Shown: positions 7,984 to 17,823, numbered from the stretch's first letter. The stretch is 64,000 bases of DNA from Ruegeria aquimaris (GCF_025751555.1 NZ_JAOWLB010000018.1:1-64000); one strand, 5' to 3'. Program-made: numbers and translations. The notes: a model not told the origin generated them from the sequence alone.

Positions 7984-9591
7984 TCACATCCTGAACACGC
8001 CAAAGTTGGTTTCGTCTTTGGGCCTGCGGGAGGTGACATCCAGCATCAACGCCATCACGTCGCGGGTTTCACAAGGCTCGATCACACTGTCGATCCAGAG
8101 GTTCGATGCGAAATTATAGGCGCCTTGGAAGTCTTCGTATTCCTTACGGATAGGAGCCTTGAATGCCTCCTCCTCCTCAGGCGTCCAGCTCTTGCCTTCG
8201 CGTTCGTTGATCTGCGCACGGACCTGCGCCAACACACTGGCGGCTTGTTCCGGCCCCATGATGGCTGCCCGGCCCGTAGGCCAGGCGAACATCGCGTCAG
8301 GCTGGAACGGGCGGCCCAGCATGGCCAGATACCCCGCCCCGTAAGAACCGCCGGTTATGATCGTGAACTTTGGCACCCGGGCCGAGGACATAGCGGTGAT
8401 CATCTTGGCACCCGCCTTGGCGATGCCCATCTGCTCGACTTCACGGCCCACCATGAAGCCATTCACGTCGGCTAGGAACAGCAAGGGAATGTCACGCTGC
8501 ACGCAGAGATTAATGAAATGTGTGGCCTTCAGTGCGGCCTCGACGAAAAGCACGCCGGTATTGGCAAGGATGCCGACCTCGTGGCCATGGATGCGGCCCC
8601 AACCGGTCATGAGCGTGTCGCCGTAAAGCGGCTTGAACTCGTGAAAATTGCTCTCATCGACCAACCGAGCCACGATTTCGCGGTTGTCGGTCGGTACCTT
8701 GGGGTCGCGGCTGATGAGTCCATAAATCTCTTCGACCGGGTAGGCGGGCGCACGGGGCGCTTCGGGCGTCTTGCGGGGTTGGGGTTTTTCGCCAAGATGG
8801 CTGACAATTTCGCGCGTGATGGCCAGAGCATGGGCGTCATCTTCAGCCAAATGGTCGGTCACGCCGGAGACGGACGAATGCATCTTGCCGCCACCCAGTG
8901 TCTCGGCGTCAACCTTTTCGCCTGTCGCGGCAAAAGTCAGTTCCGGCCCGCCCAGATACATGAAGCCTTGGCCGCGCACGATCACAATCTCATCGCAGAG
9001 CGCGGGAATATAGGCACCGCCAGCGGTGCAGGGGCCCATGACCACGGCGATCTGCGGGATACCATCGCCTGACATCCCAACCTGCTGGTGAAAGATCGAA
9101 CCGAACTGGCCTTCATCGGGAAAGATGTTTTCTTGGTCCGGAAGGAAAGCACCGCCGGAATCGACGAGCGTGATGACCGGAAGGCGGTTTTTCCAGGCGA
9201 ACTTCTGGGCGCGCACATGTTTGCGAGATGTCATGCCGAAATAGGTGCCACCCTTAACGGTGGCATCATTGGCGATGATCATGCACTGGCGGCCCTCGAT
9301 CACGCCAATTCCGGTGATGATGCCGGCACCCGGGGGCACACCATCATATTGGTTCAGCCCGGCAAGCTCTCCGACTTCAAGAAAGGGCGTGCCGGGATCG
9401 ATCAGCCGTTCGATCCTTTCACGCGGCAGGATCTTGCCTTTCTTCACATGCCGTTCGCGTGCCTTTTCGGGGCCCCCGACGCGTTGGGTCAAGCGAAGGG
9501 CGTGCAGTTCGGCAATCTTTGCGCGATACTGCGCGTCGTTTTCCCGGAAGTCATTAGACCCGGTGTCAAGAAGGGATTTCATTCGTGTCAT
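7984..9591 (-). CDS. carboxylase A beta subunit (carboxyltransferase)
   Basis: The 535-residue protein has both crotonase-like carboxyltransferase halves. The N-half shows GAGIITGIGVIEGRQ, ANDATVKGGTYF and PCTAGGAYIPALCDE; the C-half shows LFLADVNGFMVGRE, GGSYGAGYLAMLGR and FAWPTGRAAIMGPEQAA. Near the acyl pocket the segment EGQFGSIF keeps the Phe typical of short-chain 3-methylcrotonyl-CoA carboxylases. It pairs with the alpha subunit directly downstream. Its ATG overlaps the stop of the ligase gene by ATGA. Confidence 0.9.
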   Translation of the reverse strand: MTRMKSLLDTGSNDFRENDAQYRAKIAELHALRLTQRVGGPEKARERHVKKGKILPRERIERLIDPGTPFLEVGELAGLNQYDGVPPGAGIITGIGVIEGRQCMIIANDATVKGGTYFGMTSRKHVRAQKFAWKNRLPVITLVDSGGAFLPDQENIFPDEGQFGSIFHQQVGMSGDGIPQIAVVMGPCTAGGAYIPALCDEIVIVRGQGFMYLGGPELTFAATGEKVDAETLGGGKMHSSVSGVTDHLAEDDAHALAITREIVSHLGEKPQPRKTPEAPRAPAYPVEEIYGLISRDPKVPTDNREIVARLVDESNFHEFKPLYGDTLMTGWGRIHGHEVGILANTGVLFVEAALKATHFINLCVQRDIPLLFLADVNGFMVGREVEQMGIAKAGAKMITAMSSARVPKFTIITGGSYGAGYLAMLGRPFQPDAMFAWPTGRAAIMGPEQAASVLAQVRAQINEREGKSWTPEEEEAFKAPIRKEYEDFQGAYNFASNLWIDSVIEPCETRDVMALMLDVTSRRPKDETNFGVFRM

Positions 9592-10979
9592 GGCAGGTCG
9601 GGATATTCTCTCAGAACGAAGGCGACTTTAGCAGCACCGGGTTTTTCGAAAGTGTCGGGCGCGACCAGGTGAACGTCAGCCTTGAAGACAAGGGAATCGC
9701 GCAGGCGCTGCTCGATTTTTTTCTTCAGCGCGGGATCATCGACCGGATCGCGACCGGGACCGCGTTCGACGATCACGATCAGCGCGCCCTGTGTCGTGTG
9801 GCCTTCGAAATCGGCCACGATGCGCATGACACCGTTGGTTTCAGGCACCATCTCGGTGATCACGCTGTTGATTGCGGACGGAAAGACATTGGCCCCGCGA
9901 ACGATCAGCATGTCATCCGTGCGCCCGGTGCAACGGATCTTGGGGCCGGTGCGGCCGCAGGAACATTCAGTGTCGATGACCTCGATGTAGTCGCCTGACC
10001 GGAACCGCACCAACGGGCTGGCCTGGCGGCCAAGCGCGGTATAGATCATCTCGCCCTCGGCACCCTTTTCCCAGGGGATGATCTTGCCGGTCTCGGGATC
10101 AAGAAGCTCGGTGATGATATAGTCCATGTTGACCATGTGCATTCCCGTCTGGGTGTCGCATTCGGCCCAGTAGGTTACGCCCAGATCGGTGCCACCCAGC
10201 ATCTCGGTGCATTTTGCGCCCCAGGCCTTTTCGATCTTGGCGCGGATCGAGGGGATGCCGCCGCCCGGTTCACCGCCCACGATCACGCGTTCGACTCCCA
10301 GTTCGCTGGCCTTGCAGCCCAGCACTTCGGGCGCTATCTCTGCCAGGTGCAGCACGAAATTCGGGGCACCGACGATGCAGCGCGGACGGGTGTCGGCGCA
10401 GGCGCGCAGCAGCCGCTCGGCACCACCATCGGCCCCGACCGGCACGTCGATCGCGCCCATGTATTGCAGGCCTTGGACAACGGGAATGCCGCCAACAAAA
10501 CCCTTGGCCAGCGAAAACGCATGCAGGGCCATATCGCCTGGCCGCACACCGTTGGCAAAGAAACAGCGTGCCGTCATCTCGTGCCACATCTCGGCGTCGC
10601 TTTCGGTCAGGGCCACATAGGACGGGCTGCCTGTCGTACCAGACGATGCCTGCATCTGGATGATATCGGCCATCGCTGCGGCCCGGTGCTTGCCGAAGGG
10701 CGGTTCCGCAGCCAAGCTCTCGCGGATCTCGGTCTTGTAGGTATAGGGCAGTTTCTGCAGGTCCTCGATGGTGCGGGTATCGTCGAATTCCACACCGGCC
10801 TCGGCGAACTTTTCCTGATAGAAGGTCGAGTTCGCCTTGAGATAGGCCATCTGATCGCGCAGCCGCTCTTCCTGAATGCGGCGCACCTCGTCGAGCGGTG
10901 TGCCCTCGATCGTGTGCCAGAAGCGATCATTTACCTTGTCGGCGGCATCCTCCCGCCGGAAGCGCATTCCGAATTGCAT
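9588..10979 (-). CDS. PaaK-like acyl/aryl-CoA ligase
   Basis: This 463-residue AMP-forming ligase resembles phenylacetate-CoA ligase. Motifs in order are the P-loop QASSGTTGSPSYVALTESD, GGEPGGG, the adenine-binding MLGGTDLGVTYWAEC, the hinge with SCGRTGPKIRCTGRTDDML, and the small C-terminal domain. It activates a carboxylic acid to its CoA thioester with ATP, so it is a candidate entry step. The ATG at 10979 has GGAG six bases upstream; another ATG at 10991 has no ribosome site. Sequence alone cannot separate aromatic from alicyclic acids, and no aromatic ring-opening genes are nearby. Confidence 0.85.
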   Translation of the reverse strand: MQFGMRFRREDAADKVNDRFWHTIEGTPLDEVRRIQEERLRDQMAYLKANSTFYQEKFAEAGVEFDDTRTIEDLQKLPYTYKTEIRESLAAEPPFGKHRAAAMADIIQMQASSGTTGSPSYVALTESDAEMWHEMTARCFFANGVRPGDMALHAFSLAKGFVGGIPVVQGLQYMGAIDVPVGADGGAERLLRACADTRPRCIVGAPNFVLHLAEIAPEVLGCKASELGVERVIVGGEPGGGIPSIRAKIEKAWGAKCTEMLGGTDLGVTYWAECDTQTGMHMVNMDYIITELLDPETGKIIPWEKGAEGEMIYTALGRQASPLVRFRSGDYIEVIDTECSCGRTGPKIRCTGRTDDMLIVRGANVFPSAINSVITEMVPETNGVMRIVADFEGHTTQGALIVIVERGPGRDPVDDPALKKKIEQRLRDSLVFKADVHLVAPDTFEKPGAAKVAFVLREYPDLP

Positions 10980-11005
10980 GTCGTTCTCCATGTCGGGCAG
11001 AGCGA

Positions 11006-12166
11006 TCAATAAGACCGCGGCAGACCCATGACCTTTTCGCCGATGAAGCTGAGGCACAGCTCGCGGTTCACGGGCGCCGTGCGCAACAAGCGCACCAGCG
11101 GGTACATCTCGTATAGTCCCGTATCCTCGGTGAATCCCGATCCGCCATGCGCCTGAAGCGCGGCGTCCACGGCTTCGATCCCGGCTTCGGCGGCGGCATA
11201 TTTGGCCATGTTTGACGACGCCCCTGCCGGCAGTTTGTTGTCAAACTCCCATGCCGCACGCCGGGTCATGAGGCTGGCCATTTCGATGGCTGTATGAGCC
11301 TTGGCCATCGGGTGCTGCACGCCTTGGTGCGCACCGATGGGTTGGCCGAAAACATTGCGCTCAGACGCGTAACTCACGCCCTTGTTCAGCGCGAAGCGGC
11401 CGATACCGCAGCACAAGGCGGCAAGGATGATGCGCTCGGGATTGAGACTGTCGAAAAGGATCGAAAAGCCTTCGTCCACTTCGCCGACGATATCCTCGGG
11501 GCCCAGATCGACCTCGTCGAAGAACAGGGTCCACTGTTCCTCGGGCAGGGGGATCGAAATCTTCACCCGCTGCTTGTCGACGCCCTTTTTCTTCAGATCC
11601 ACGGCGAACAGGGTAAAGCCGTCAGTCTTGCGGCTGACTTCGGTGTGCGGCTTGGTGCGTGCGACCACGAGGCAGTAATCGGACACTTCAGCCCCGGTGA
11701 TAAAGGTCTTTTCCCCCGACAGGCTGAACCGGTTGCCATTACGCTTGGCCAGTGTCGTGGCTTTCATCGTATTCGATCCGGCGCCCGGTTCTGTGATAGC
11801 AAAACAGAACTGGATATCACCGCGGCAGGCGGCCGGCAGCAGTTCTTTCTTGTGGAATTCGCTCCCGTGGCTGGCGATATGGGCCAGCGACATGGTCGGG
11901 CCGACCACCATCATCAAAAGCGGAATGCCGTGATTGGCGGTGCCTTCCATGAACAGGGCCATTTCGGTCATGCCAAGGCCCGCACCACCGAATTCTTCGG
12001 GCACCATGATCCCGAGGAAGCCGTCATCGGCGATCTGGCGGAACATTTCGTGCGGAAACTCGTGCTTGCGCGCGTGTCTCAGCCAGTAATCGTTGTCGAA
12101 CTTTTGCGCCAGCTGGCCGCCATACTCGTAAATCTGGCGTTGTTCGTCGTTCAAAGTGAAATCCAT
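11006..12166 (-). CDS. acyl-CoA dehydrogenase
   Basis: The 386-residue protein has a full ACAD fold: VPEEFGGAGLGMTEMAL, the FAD segment FAITEPGAGSNTMKATTLAK, GEKTFITGAEVSDY and the C-terminal QAHGGSGFTEDTGLYEMYPLVR. The probable base is the Glu in LNPERIIL, the isovaleryl-CoA dehydrogenase position; LRTAPVNRELCL replaces the YEGT-type motif. It shares this variant layout with the ACAD at 2115-3278, so the operon carries two enzymes of one subgroup. Electrons would go to ETF, which is not encoded in this window. Confidence 0.85.
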   Translation of the reverse strand: MDFTLNDEQRQIYEYGGQLAQKFDNDYWLRHARKHEFPHEMFRQIADDGFLGIMVPEEFGGAGLGMTEMALFMEGTANHGIPLLMMVVGPTMSLAHIASHGSEFHKKELLPAACRGDIQFCFAITEPGAGSNTMKATTLAKRNGNRFSLSGEKTFITGAEVSDYCLVVARTKPHTEVSRKTDGFTLFAVDLKKKGVDKQRVKISIPLPEEQWTLFFDEVDLGPEDIVGEVDEGFSILFDSLNPERIILAALCCGIGRFALNKGVSYASERNVFGQPIGAHQGVQHPMAKAHTAIEMASLMTRRAAWEFDNKLPAGASSNMAKYAAAEAGIEAVDAALQAHGGSGFTEDTGLYEMYPLVRLLRTAPVNRELCLSFIGEKVMGLPRSY

Positions 12167-12175
12167 GTTCTGTCC

Positions 12176-12955
12176 TCAGGCCTTGAATCTGGGGGCGCGC
12201 CGGTTCTCGAATGCGTCGAGGCCCTCGGCCACGTCATCGCTGGGCAGTGCACGCACCGCGGCATCGCGCTCAAGCCGCATCTGCTGGTCGATACCAAGGT
12301 CCGCGCCTTCGCGCGCCAACCGCTTCATCTCGGCAACGCCGGGACGTGAACGGGTGGCGATTTTCTCGCAGTATTCCAGGGCCACCTTGTGCAGATCTGC
12401 ATCCGGCACGATGTAGTTGACCAGCCCGGCCTCTTTGGCTTCATCAGCCTTGAGCCAGCGGGCCGAGAACATCAGGTCGAGCGCCCGTCGCAGACCCATC
12501 AACCGTGTCAGCCGCTGCGAGCCACCCCAACCGGGAATCAGCCCGAATTGCGCGTGCTGATCGCCAAACTGGGCGCTTTCGGCCGCGAAACATACATCGC
12601 ATGCCAGCATCAGTTCGATCCCGCCGGCCAGACACAACCCCTGCACTGCCACCACGACAGGGAGGGAGGAGGTTTCGAGCGCACGCAGGTTTTCCATGCC
12701 AAAGGCGATGAAATGGTCCAGCGCGACGGGATCGTTCAATTTACCTTTCACTTCCACCAGATCGGCGCCGGTGCAAAAGTTCTTGCCTTGCGCCCGGATC
12801 AGGATCGCCCGAATATCCGGGTTCGCCTCGAATTCCGACCGCGCAGCAGAAATGCGCTCATGCACGTCAAGTGACAGGCAATTGAATTTCTCGGGGCGGG
12901 CAAGTTCGATGATGCCGGTGTTGCCCTCGGAAGTGACGAGGATGGGGCCGCTCAT
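12176..12955 (-). CDS. enoyl-CoA hydratase/isomerase (crotonase family)
   Basis: The 259-residue crotonase has the oxyanion-hole segments AQGKNFCTGADL and LCLAGGIELMLACD, so the first catalytic Glu (Glu144 of rat mitochondrial hydratase) is kept. At the second position the segment reads FGDQHAQFGLIPGWGG, putting His where most hydratases have Glu164. It may be a hydratase with altered mechanism, an isomerase or a hydrolase. It is coupled to the AliB-like dehydrogenase upstream by an ATGA overlap, which suggests it acts on that enzyme's product. Confidence 0.8.
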   Translation of the reverse strand: MSGPILVTSEGNTGIIELARPEKFNCLSLDVHERISAARSEFEANPDIRAILIRAQGKNFCTGADLVEVKGKLNDPVALDHFIAFGMENLRALETSSLPVVVAVQGLCLAGGIELMLACDVCFAAESAQFGDQHAQFGLIPGWGGSQRLTRLMGLRRALDLMFSARWLKADEAKEAGLVNYIVPDADLHKVALEYCEKIATRSRPGVAEMKRLAREGADLGIDQQMRLERDAAVRALPSDDVAEGLDAFENRRAPRFKA

Positions 12956-14133
12956 TTGGCGGCTCCCTTCGCCTTCTTGTCATACTGCAGCGCCATGCGA
13001 CCGACCTTCTCGCGGGCGATCACCAGCTTCTGGATCTGCGCGGTGCCGTCACCGATCTGCAAGCCGAGCACATCGTTGTAGCGCTGGTGGTGGGGCAGGT
13101 CGGTGGTGTAGCCGTAATGTCCGTGCAGGATCAGGCACTGGTGCAGGATCTCGCAGGCGGTTTTGGGCAGGTACCATTTGCACATGGCGGCCTGAGAGGT
13201 GTGGGGCAGGCCACGGTCGCGCAGGTCCAGCGTGTAATAGCAAAGCTGGCGCATCATGGTCAGTTGGGTCTCGGCCTCGGCCAGGGGAAAGCTGACACCC
13301 TGATACTGCACGATCGGGGCTCCGAATGCCTCGCGCTCCTGAACGTAGGCCCAGGTTTCATCCACCGACGCTTGCGCGGCCCCCAGACACTCCAGCCCGA
13401 TCAGTGCGCGGGAATAGTCAAAGCCCGCCATGATCGTGCCAAAGGCACGATCCTGTTCCGCCATCATGTTTTCGGCCGGTACGAAAACATCGTCAAAGAA
13501 CACCGACCCGCGCCCGACAGGCTTGGTGCCGATGTCGTCAAAATGGGTGCGCTTGATGCCTTCCTGGTTCAGGTCGACGAAAAAGGCGCTGACCCCGCGT
13601 GAGCCGCCGTCAGGATCGCCGGTACGGGCAAAGACTACCGCCGCATCCGCCTGACTGGCAAAACTCATGGATGTCTTCTCGCCGTTCAGCCGCCAGCCGT
13701 TGCCGGATTTCTCGGCCTTGAGAATCAGGTTCGCCGCATCCGAACCGCCACGCGGCTCGGTCAGGCCCAGACCGATGACGGCATCGCCGGATACGACCTT
13801 GGGCACCCATTCGGAGGCAATTTCTCTGGAGGCGTGCTTGGCAACCATCCCCCCCATGAGTGAGCCTAGAAGCTGCACATAGCTTGCGTTGAAATCGGCA
13901 TAGGCGATCTCTTCGACAATAAGGCCTGCGGTGACAGAGCTCTCGCCGAGCCCGCCGAACTCTTCCGGCAAATCAGGCGCGATTAGGCCCAGTTCGCCCA
14001 TCTCCTTGATCAGCGCACGGTCGAATGTATGGCCACTGGCGCGTTTTTGATATGTGGGCGCAAGCTTTTCAGTTGCGAAGCGCTTTGCGGTTTCGCGAAA
14101 CGCTTTTTGATCGTCTGTAGGCTGGAATTGCAC
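12952..14133 (-). CDS. acyl-CoA dehydrogenase, cyclohexanecarboxyl-CoA dehydrogenase (AliB)-like
   Basis: This 393-residue ACAD begins at a GTG behind GGGGAGGAG; the in-frame ATG at 14181 lies inside the operator and lacks a ribosome site. FAD and substrate motifs are clear: LGLTEPRGGSDAANLI, GEKTSMSFASQADAAVV and LHGHYGYTTDLPHHQRYND. The Glu of the IVD position is absent (FDYSRALIGLE), and near the C terminus the YEGT motif is GDGTAQIQK, with Asp instead of Glu. These features fit the AliB/BadJ group acting on cyclohexane-type carboxyl-CoAs. It is the first gene of the long minus-strand operon and faces the TetR-type operator at 14174-14189. Confidence 0.75.
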   Translation of the reverse strand: MQFQPTDDQKAFRETAKRFATEKLAPTYQKRASGHTFDRALIKEMGELGLIAPDLPEEFGGLGESSVTAGLIVEEIAYADFNASYVQLLGSLMGGMVAKHASREIASEWVPKVVSGDAVIGLGLTEPRGGSDAANLILKAEKSGNGWRLNGEKTSMSFASQADAAVVFARTGDPDGGSRGVSAFFVDLNQEGIKRTHFDDIGTKPVGRGSVFFDDVFVPAENMMAEQDRAFGTIMAGFDYSRALIGLECLGAAQASVDETWAYVQEREAFGAPIVQYQGVSFPLAEAETQLTMMRQLCYYTLDLRDRGLPHTSQAAMCKWYLPKTACEILHQCLILHGHYGYTTDLPHHQRYNDVLGLQIGDGTAQIQKLVIAREKVGRMALQYDKKAKGAAK

Positions 14134-14173
14134 GGGTACTCCTCCCCATGAGCGAAAATTTTCTTTCCAAAAA

Positions 14174-14189
14174 TCTAACAAATGTTAGA
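14174..14189. promoter_or_regulatory. TetR-type operator, site a
   Basis: TCTAACA-AA-TGTTAGA is a perfect 16-bp palindrome centred in the gap between the divergent AliB-like operon (GTG at 14133) and the flavoprotein gene (GTG at 14227). The same palindrome recurs at five other promoters in this window. A repressor bound here could control both transcripts. Confidence 0.85.
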
Positions 14190-14226
14190 ATGCAGATCAA
14201 GCGTAGTTTTGAGGAGGATGCCCACA

Positions 14227-16260
14227 GTGGGAAATAAGCCAACGGAGAGCTTTGGGACCATGCTCTCGCCCATCCGCGCAGGCCAGCATACATTGCGAAA
14301 TCGTGTCATCATGGGGTCGATGCACACGCGATTGGAAACCGAGCCTGACGGCATAGCTAAACAGATCGCTTTTTACTCTGAGCGGGCGCGGGGGGAGGCG
14401 GCGATTCTGGTCACCGGCGGGTTTTCGCCCAATGCCGAGGGCATATTCGATCCCGAAGGTCCGCGAATCGATGACCCGGAAGAAGCGCTTAGCCTGCGCC
14501 CGATCTGCGAGGCGGTGCAGGCCGAAGGCAGCCTGATCTGTGCCCAGATTTTGCATGCTGGCCGGTATGCAAAGATCGAAGGTTGCGTCGCGCCGTCACC
14601 GATTCGGTCTCCGATCAACCGGTTCATCCCGCGTGAAATGACCGAAGCCGACATTCTCCGTACCATCGAGGATTTTGCCGTGGCGGCCGCCAATGCGCAG
14701 GCCGCAGGCTTTGATGGCGTCGAGATTATGGGGTCCGAAGGGTATCTTCTCAACGAATTCACTGTCACACATACCAACAAGCGTGACGATGCGTGGGGCG
14801 GCAGCGCCGAAAACCGGCACCGCTTCCCGGTCGAGATCGTGCGTGCCGTACGCGACCGCTGCGGGCCGGATTTTCTGATTATCTACCGGATCTCGGCCGC
14901 CGATCTTGTCGAGGGCGGCGCACCTGCGGACGAAATCGCCGCGCTGGCCTGCAAGATCGAGGCGGCGGGTGCGGATATTCTGAACACCGGCATTGGCTGG
15001 CACGAGGCGCGCGTGCCGACGATTGCCTATCCGGTGCCGCGCGGTGCCTGGCGTAAGGCGGCAGCCAACGTGAAAGCGGCCGTGTCGATCCCGGTGGTCG
15101 CCTCGAACCGGATCAACACACCCCAGATTGCCGAAGACATACTTGCCTCTGGCGATGCGGACATGATCTCGATGGCGCGCCCGTTTCTGGCCGATCCGCA
15201 TTTCGTGAAAAAGGCGCGCGAGGGCCGCGCGGACGACATCAACACCTGCATTGCCTGCAACCAGGCCTGTCTGGATTTCATCTTTTCGGACCGGCCGGTG
15301 GGATGCCTGGTCAATCCAAGGGCCGGGCGCGAAACAGAATTCCGGGACACGCCAACCGACGCGCCAAGGAAAGTGGCCGTCGTTGGCGGTGGTGCAGCTG
15401 GCATGGCGACAGCCGCCGAGGCGGCGCGGTTGGGCCACGCCGTCACGCTGTTCGAAGCGCAGGACAAGTTGGGCGGTCAGCTGAATCTGGCCCGCGCCGC
15501 ACCAGGCAAGGGCGAATTCGACGAAACCTTGCGGTATTATGCCGGTCAGATGCAGAAACACGGGGTCACACAGTGTCTGGGACAGCAGGCAGAGGCGAGC
15601 GATCTTGACGGATTTGACCATGTGGTCATCGCCACCGGGGTCACGCCGCGCATTCCCGACCTGCCTGGTATCGACCATCCCAGCGTCGCGACCTACGCCG
15701 AAATTCTTTCCGGTGAACGCGTGGCGGGCGACCGTGTCGTCGTGATGGGGGCGGGGGGCATCGGTCATGATGTGGCCGAGTTCCTAGTGACCGAACCCGC
15801 CGAGACCGCCAACGCCGACGTCTTTTGCGAAACCTGGGGTGTGGATCCCGAGTTTGTCTCCTCGGGTGCCCTGGCGGGCGACCCTCTGGCACCGAAACCG
15901 TCGCGTCGCAAAGTTGTCATGCTGCAGCGCAAGACCGGGAAACCGGGCGCAGGGCTTGGTGTTTCGACAGGGTGGATCCTGCGCAACGCGCTGCGCAAAC
16001 ATGGGGTCGAGGCCATGGGCGGGGTGACCTATGAACGTATCGATTATGAGGGGCTGCACATCGTCGCGGACGGAAAGCCGACGGTCATGGCAGCCGATAC
16101 AATTGTGCTGTGTACCGGTCAGGAACCGGAACGGGCCCTGGCCCAAGAGCTTGCCGCGCGCGGCGTCCCGGTTACGATGATCGGCGGGGCAAAGGAGGCC
16201 GCCGAACTCGATGCATTGCGCGCTATTGATGAGGGTGTGCGATTGGCGCAAAGTTTCTGA
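14227..16260 (+). CDS. 2,4-dienoyl-CoA reductase (FadH)/old-yellow-enzyme type iron-sulfur flavoprotein
   Basis: The 677-residue protein has an N-terminal FMN-binding TIM barrel (residues ~10-340, with MLSPIRAGQHTLRNRVIMGS and GSEGYLLNEF). The 4Fe-4S motif CIACNQACLDFIF...GCLVNP follows, then FAD/NAD(P)H domains (VAVVGGGAAGMATAAEAARLG and VVVMGAGGIGHDVAEF). This matches bacterial 2,4-dienoyl-CoA reductase and BaiCD/BaiH-type enoate reductases, which reduce conjugated double bonds. The GTG start has GAGGAGG nine bases upstream; the ATG at 14218 touches that ribosome site and is less likely. It is the first gene right of operator a and is followed by a CoA ligase. Confidence 0.85.
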   Translation: MGNKPTESFGTMLSPIRAGQHTLRNRVIMGSMHTRLETEPDGIAKQIAFYSERARGEAAILVTGGFSPNAEGIFDPEGPRIDDPEEALSLRPICEAVQAEGSLICAQILHAGRYAKIEGCVAPSPIRSPINRFIPREMTEADILRTIEDFAVAAANAQAAGFDGVEIMGSEGYLLNEFTVTHTNKRDDAWGGSAENRHRFPVEIVRAVRDRCGPDFLIIYRISAADLVEGGAPADEIAALACKIEAAGADILNTGIGWHEARVPTIAYPVPRGAWRKAAANVKAAVSIPVVASNRINTPQIAEDILASGDADMISMARPFLADPHFVKKAREGRADDINTCIACNQACLDFIFSDRPVGCLVNPRAGRETEFRDTPTDAPRKVAVVGGGAAGMATAAEAARLGHAVTLFEAQDKLGGQLNLARAAPGKGEFDETLRYYAGQMQKHGVTQCLGQQAEASDLDGFDHVVIATGVTPRIPDLPGIDHPSVATYAEILSGERVAGDRVVVMGAGGIGHDVAEFLVTEPAETANADVFCETWGVDPEFVSSGALAGDPLAPKPSRRKVVMLQRKTGKPGAGLGVSTGWILRNALRKHGVEAMGGVTYERIDYEGLHIVADGKPTVMAADTIVLCTGQEPERALAQELAARGVPVTMIGGAKEAAELDALRAIDEGVRLAQSF

Positions 16261-16282
16261 GAACCCAAGGAAGGAGGCCGCC

Positions 16283-17803
16283 ATGCTTCCCGAGGTCATG
16301 CGCGCGGGGCGCGCCGATCTGTATTCCATTTTTCGAACCCGCGCGCAGGATTGCGCCGAGGCCCTGGCCATCGAGGATGGCTGCAAGACACTGACCTATG
16401 CGGAATTGCTGGGACGCGTTGATCGGCTGGCCTCGGTCTTTTTGGCAAAGGGGGTTGCGCCCGGGGACAGGGTCGCGATCCTCTCGCACAACCGGTCAGA
16501 GTATCTGGAGGTCGAACTTGCCGCGGCGGGAATCGGCGCGATCGTCGCCTGTCTGAACTGGCGGCTTGCTCCCGATGAACTGCGACACTGCATAGATCTG
16601 GTCGCGCCGGTTCTCGCGGTCGTCGAACAGGATCTTTCAGAAGCTTACCGGGCCGCCGCGGCAACGCCCTGTCTGATTATCGGGCCGGATCTGGAAACGG
16701 CCATTGCCGGGGCCGGACCGGACCCGCGCATCGGAACCATGGTCGACGACCCCGAGGCTGGTCTGACGATCCTTTATACCTCGGGGACCACGGGCCTGCC
16801 CAAGGGGGCGCTCATCAGCCACCGCGCGCATATCACCCGATCCATGGCTTTTGCGGCGCAGCTGGCGCTGGACCCCGGCGACGGGTTTATCGCCTGGGCG
16901 CCGATGTTCCACATGGCGTCCACGGATCATGCGTTGGCGACGGTCCTGCGGGGCGGAACCGTGGTGATGGTTGACGGTTTGCAGCCTGCGGTCATCAACA
17001 AGGCTTTGTCGCGCCACCGGATCGGCTGGTTCGTGATGATGCCCGGTGCGCTGGACGCCTTTATCGCAGAACGGCGCGCCAACCCTTTGCCGCTGAAGGG
17101 GATCAAAGTTTGCGGCGCGATGGCCGATCTGGTGCCGCCGCATCAGATCGCGGAACTGACAGCCCTTCTCGACACGCCCTATCTGAATTCCTTCGGCGCA
17201 ACTGAAACCGGCCTGCCGCCGGGCACCGCCGATCTGATTGCGCCGGGTGTGACTCCGGACCGGCTTTCCAAGCGCATAAGCGCATTTTGCGAGGTTCGGC
17301 TGGTCGATCCAGACGACCGCGAAGTGCCGGATGGAACGCCGGGCGAATTGGCCGTACGCGGCCCGACGCTGTTTTCAGGGTACTGGAACGCGAACGACTC
17401 CAATGCCCGCGATTTTCGCAACGGCTTTTTCCACATGGGCGACTTGTTCCGGCGCAATGCGGACCGCACCATCGACTTTGTGGACCGGGCGAAATACCTG
17501 ATCAAGACCGGTGGCGAGAACGTCTATCCGGCGGAAATCGAACGTGTGCTTCTATCTCATCCCGGTGTGGTCGATGCCGCGGTAGTGCGGGCATTCGACG
17601 TGAAATGGGGGGAAAGCCCGGTGGCCTTTGTCGCCTGCAGCAAGGGCGGGCCGGATGCCGAGGCGCTGATGAATTTGTGCCGCGAAAACCTCGCTGGCTA
17701 CAAACGGCCGCGCGAGTTTCTGTTCATCGCGTTCGAGGATTTTCCCAGATCGACCAGCGGAAAGGTCCAGCGGCATATCCTCGAAGCCCGGCTCGTAGAT
17801 TAA
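16283..17803 (+). CDS. acyl-CoA synthetase (AMP-forming)
   Basis: The 506-residue ligase has the ANL-superfamily motifs: P-loop LTILYTSGTTGLPKGALISH, NSFGATETG, the hinge aspartate and FVDRAKYLIKTGGENVYPAEIE, and the catalytic lysine region FPRSTSGKVQRHIL. It makes an acyl-CoA from a free acid, ATP and CoA. The ATG at 16283 follows AAGGAGG, 22 bp after the flavoprotein stop, so the two form an operon. It resembles fatty-acid and cyclohexanecarboxylate ligases. With the PaaK-like gene it gives the cluster two likely entry enzymes. Confidence 0.85.
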   Translation: MLPEVMRAGRADLYSIFRTRAQDCAEALAIEDGCKTLTYAELLGRVDRLASVFLAKGVAPGDRVAILSHNRSEYLEVELAAAGIGAIVACLNWRLAPDELRHCIDLVAPVLAVVEQDLSEAYRAAAATPCLIIGPDLETAIAGAGPDPRIGTMVDDPEAGLTILYTSGTTGLPKGALISHRAHITRSMAFAAQLALDPGDGFIAWAPMFHMASTDHALATVLRGGTVVMVDGLQPAVINKALSRHRIGWFVMMPGALDAFIAERRANPLPLKGIKVCGAMADLVPPHQIAELTALLDTPYLNSFGATETGLPPGTADLIAPGVTPDRLSKRISAFCEVRLVDPDDREVPDGTPGELAVRGPTLFSGYWNANDSNARDFRNGFFHMGDLFRRNADRTIDFVDRAKYLIKTGGENVYPAEIERVLLSHPGVVDAAVVRAFDVKWGESPVAFVACSKGGPDAEALMNLCRENLAGYKRPREFLFIAFEDFPRSTSGKVQRHILEARLVD

Positions 17804-17823
17804 TTTTTGCTCCGACCCGATCG

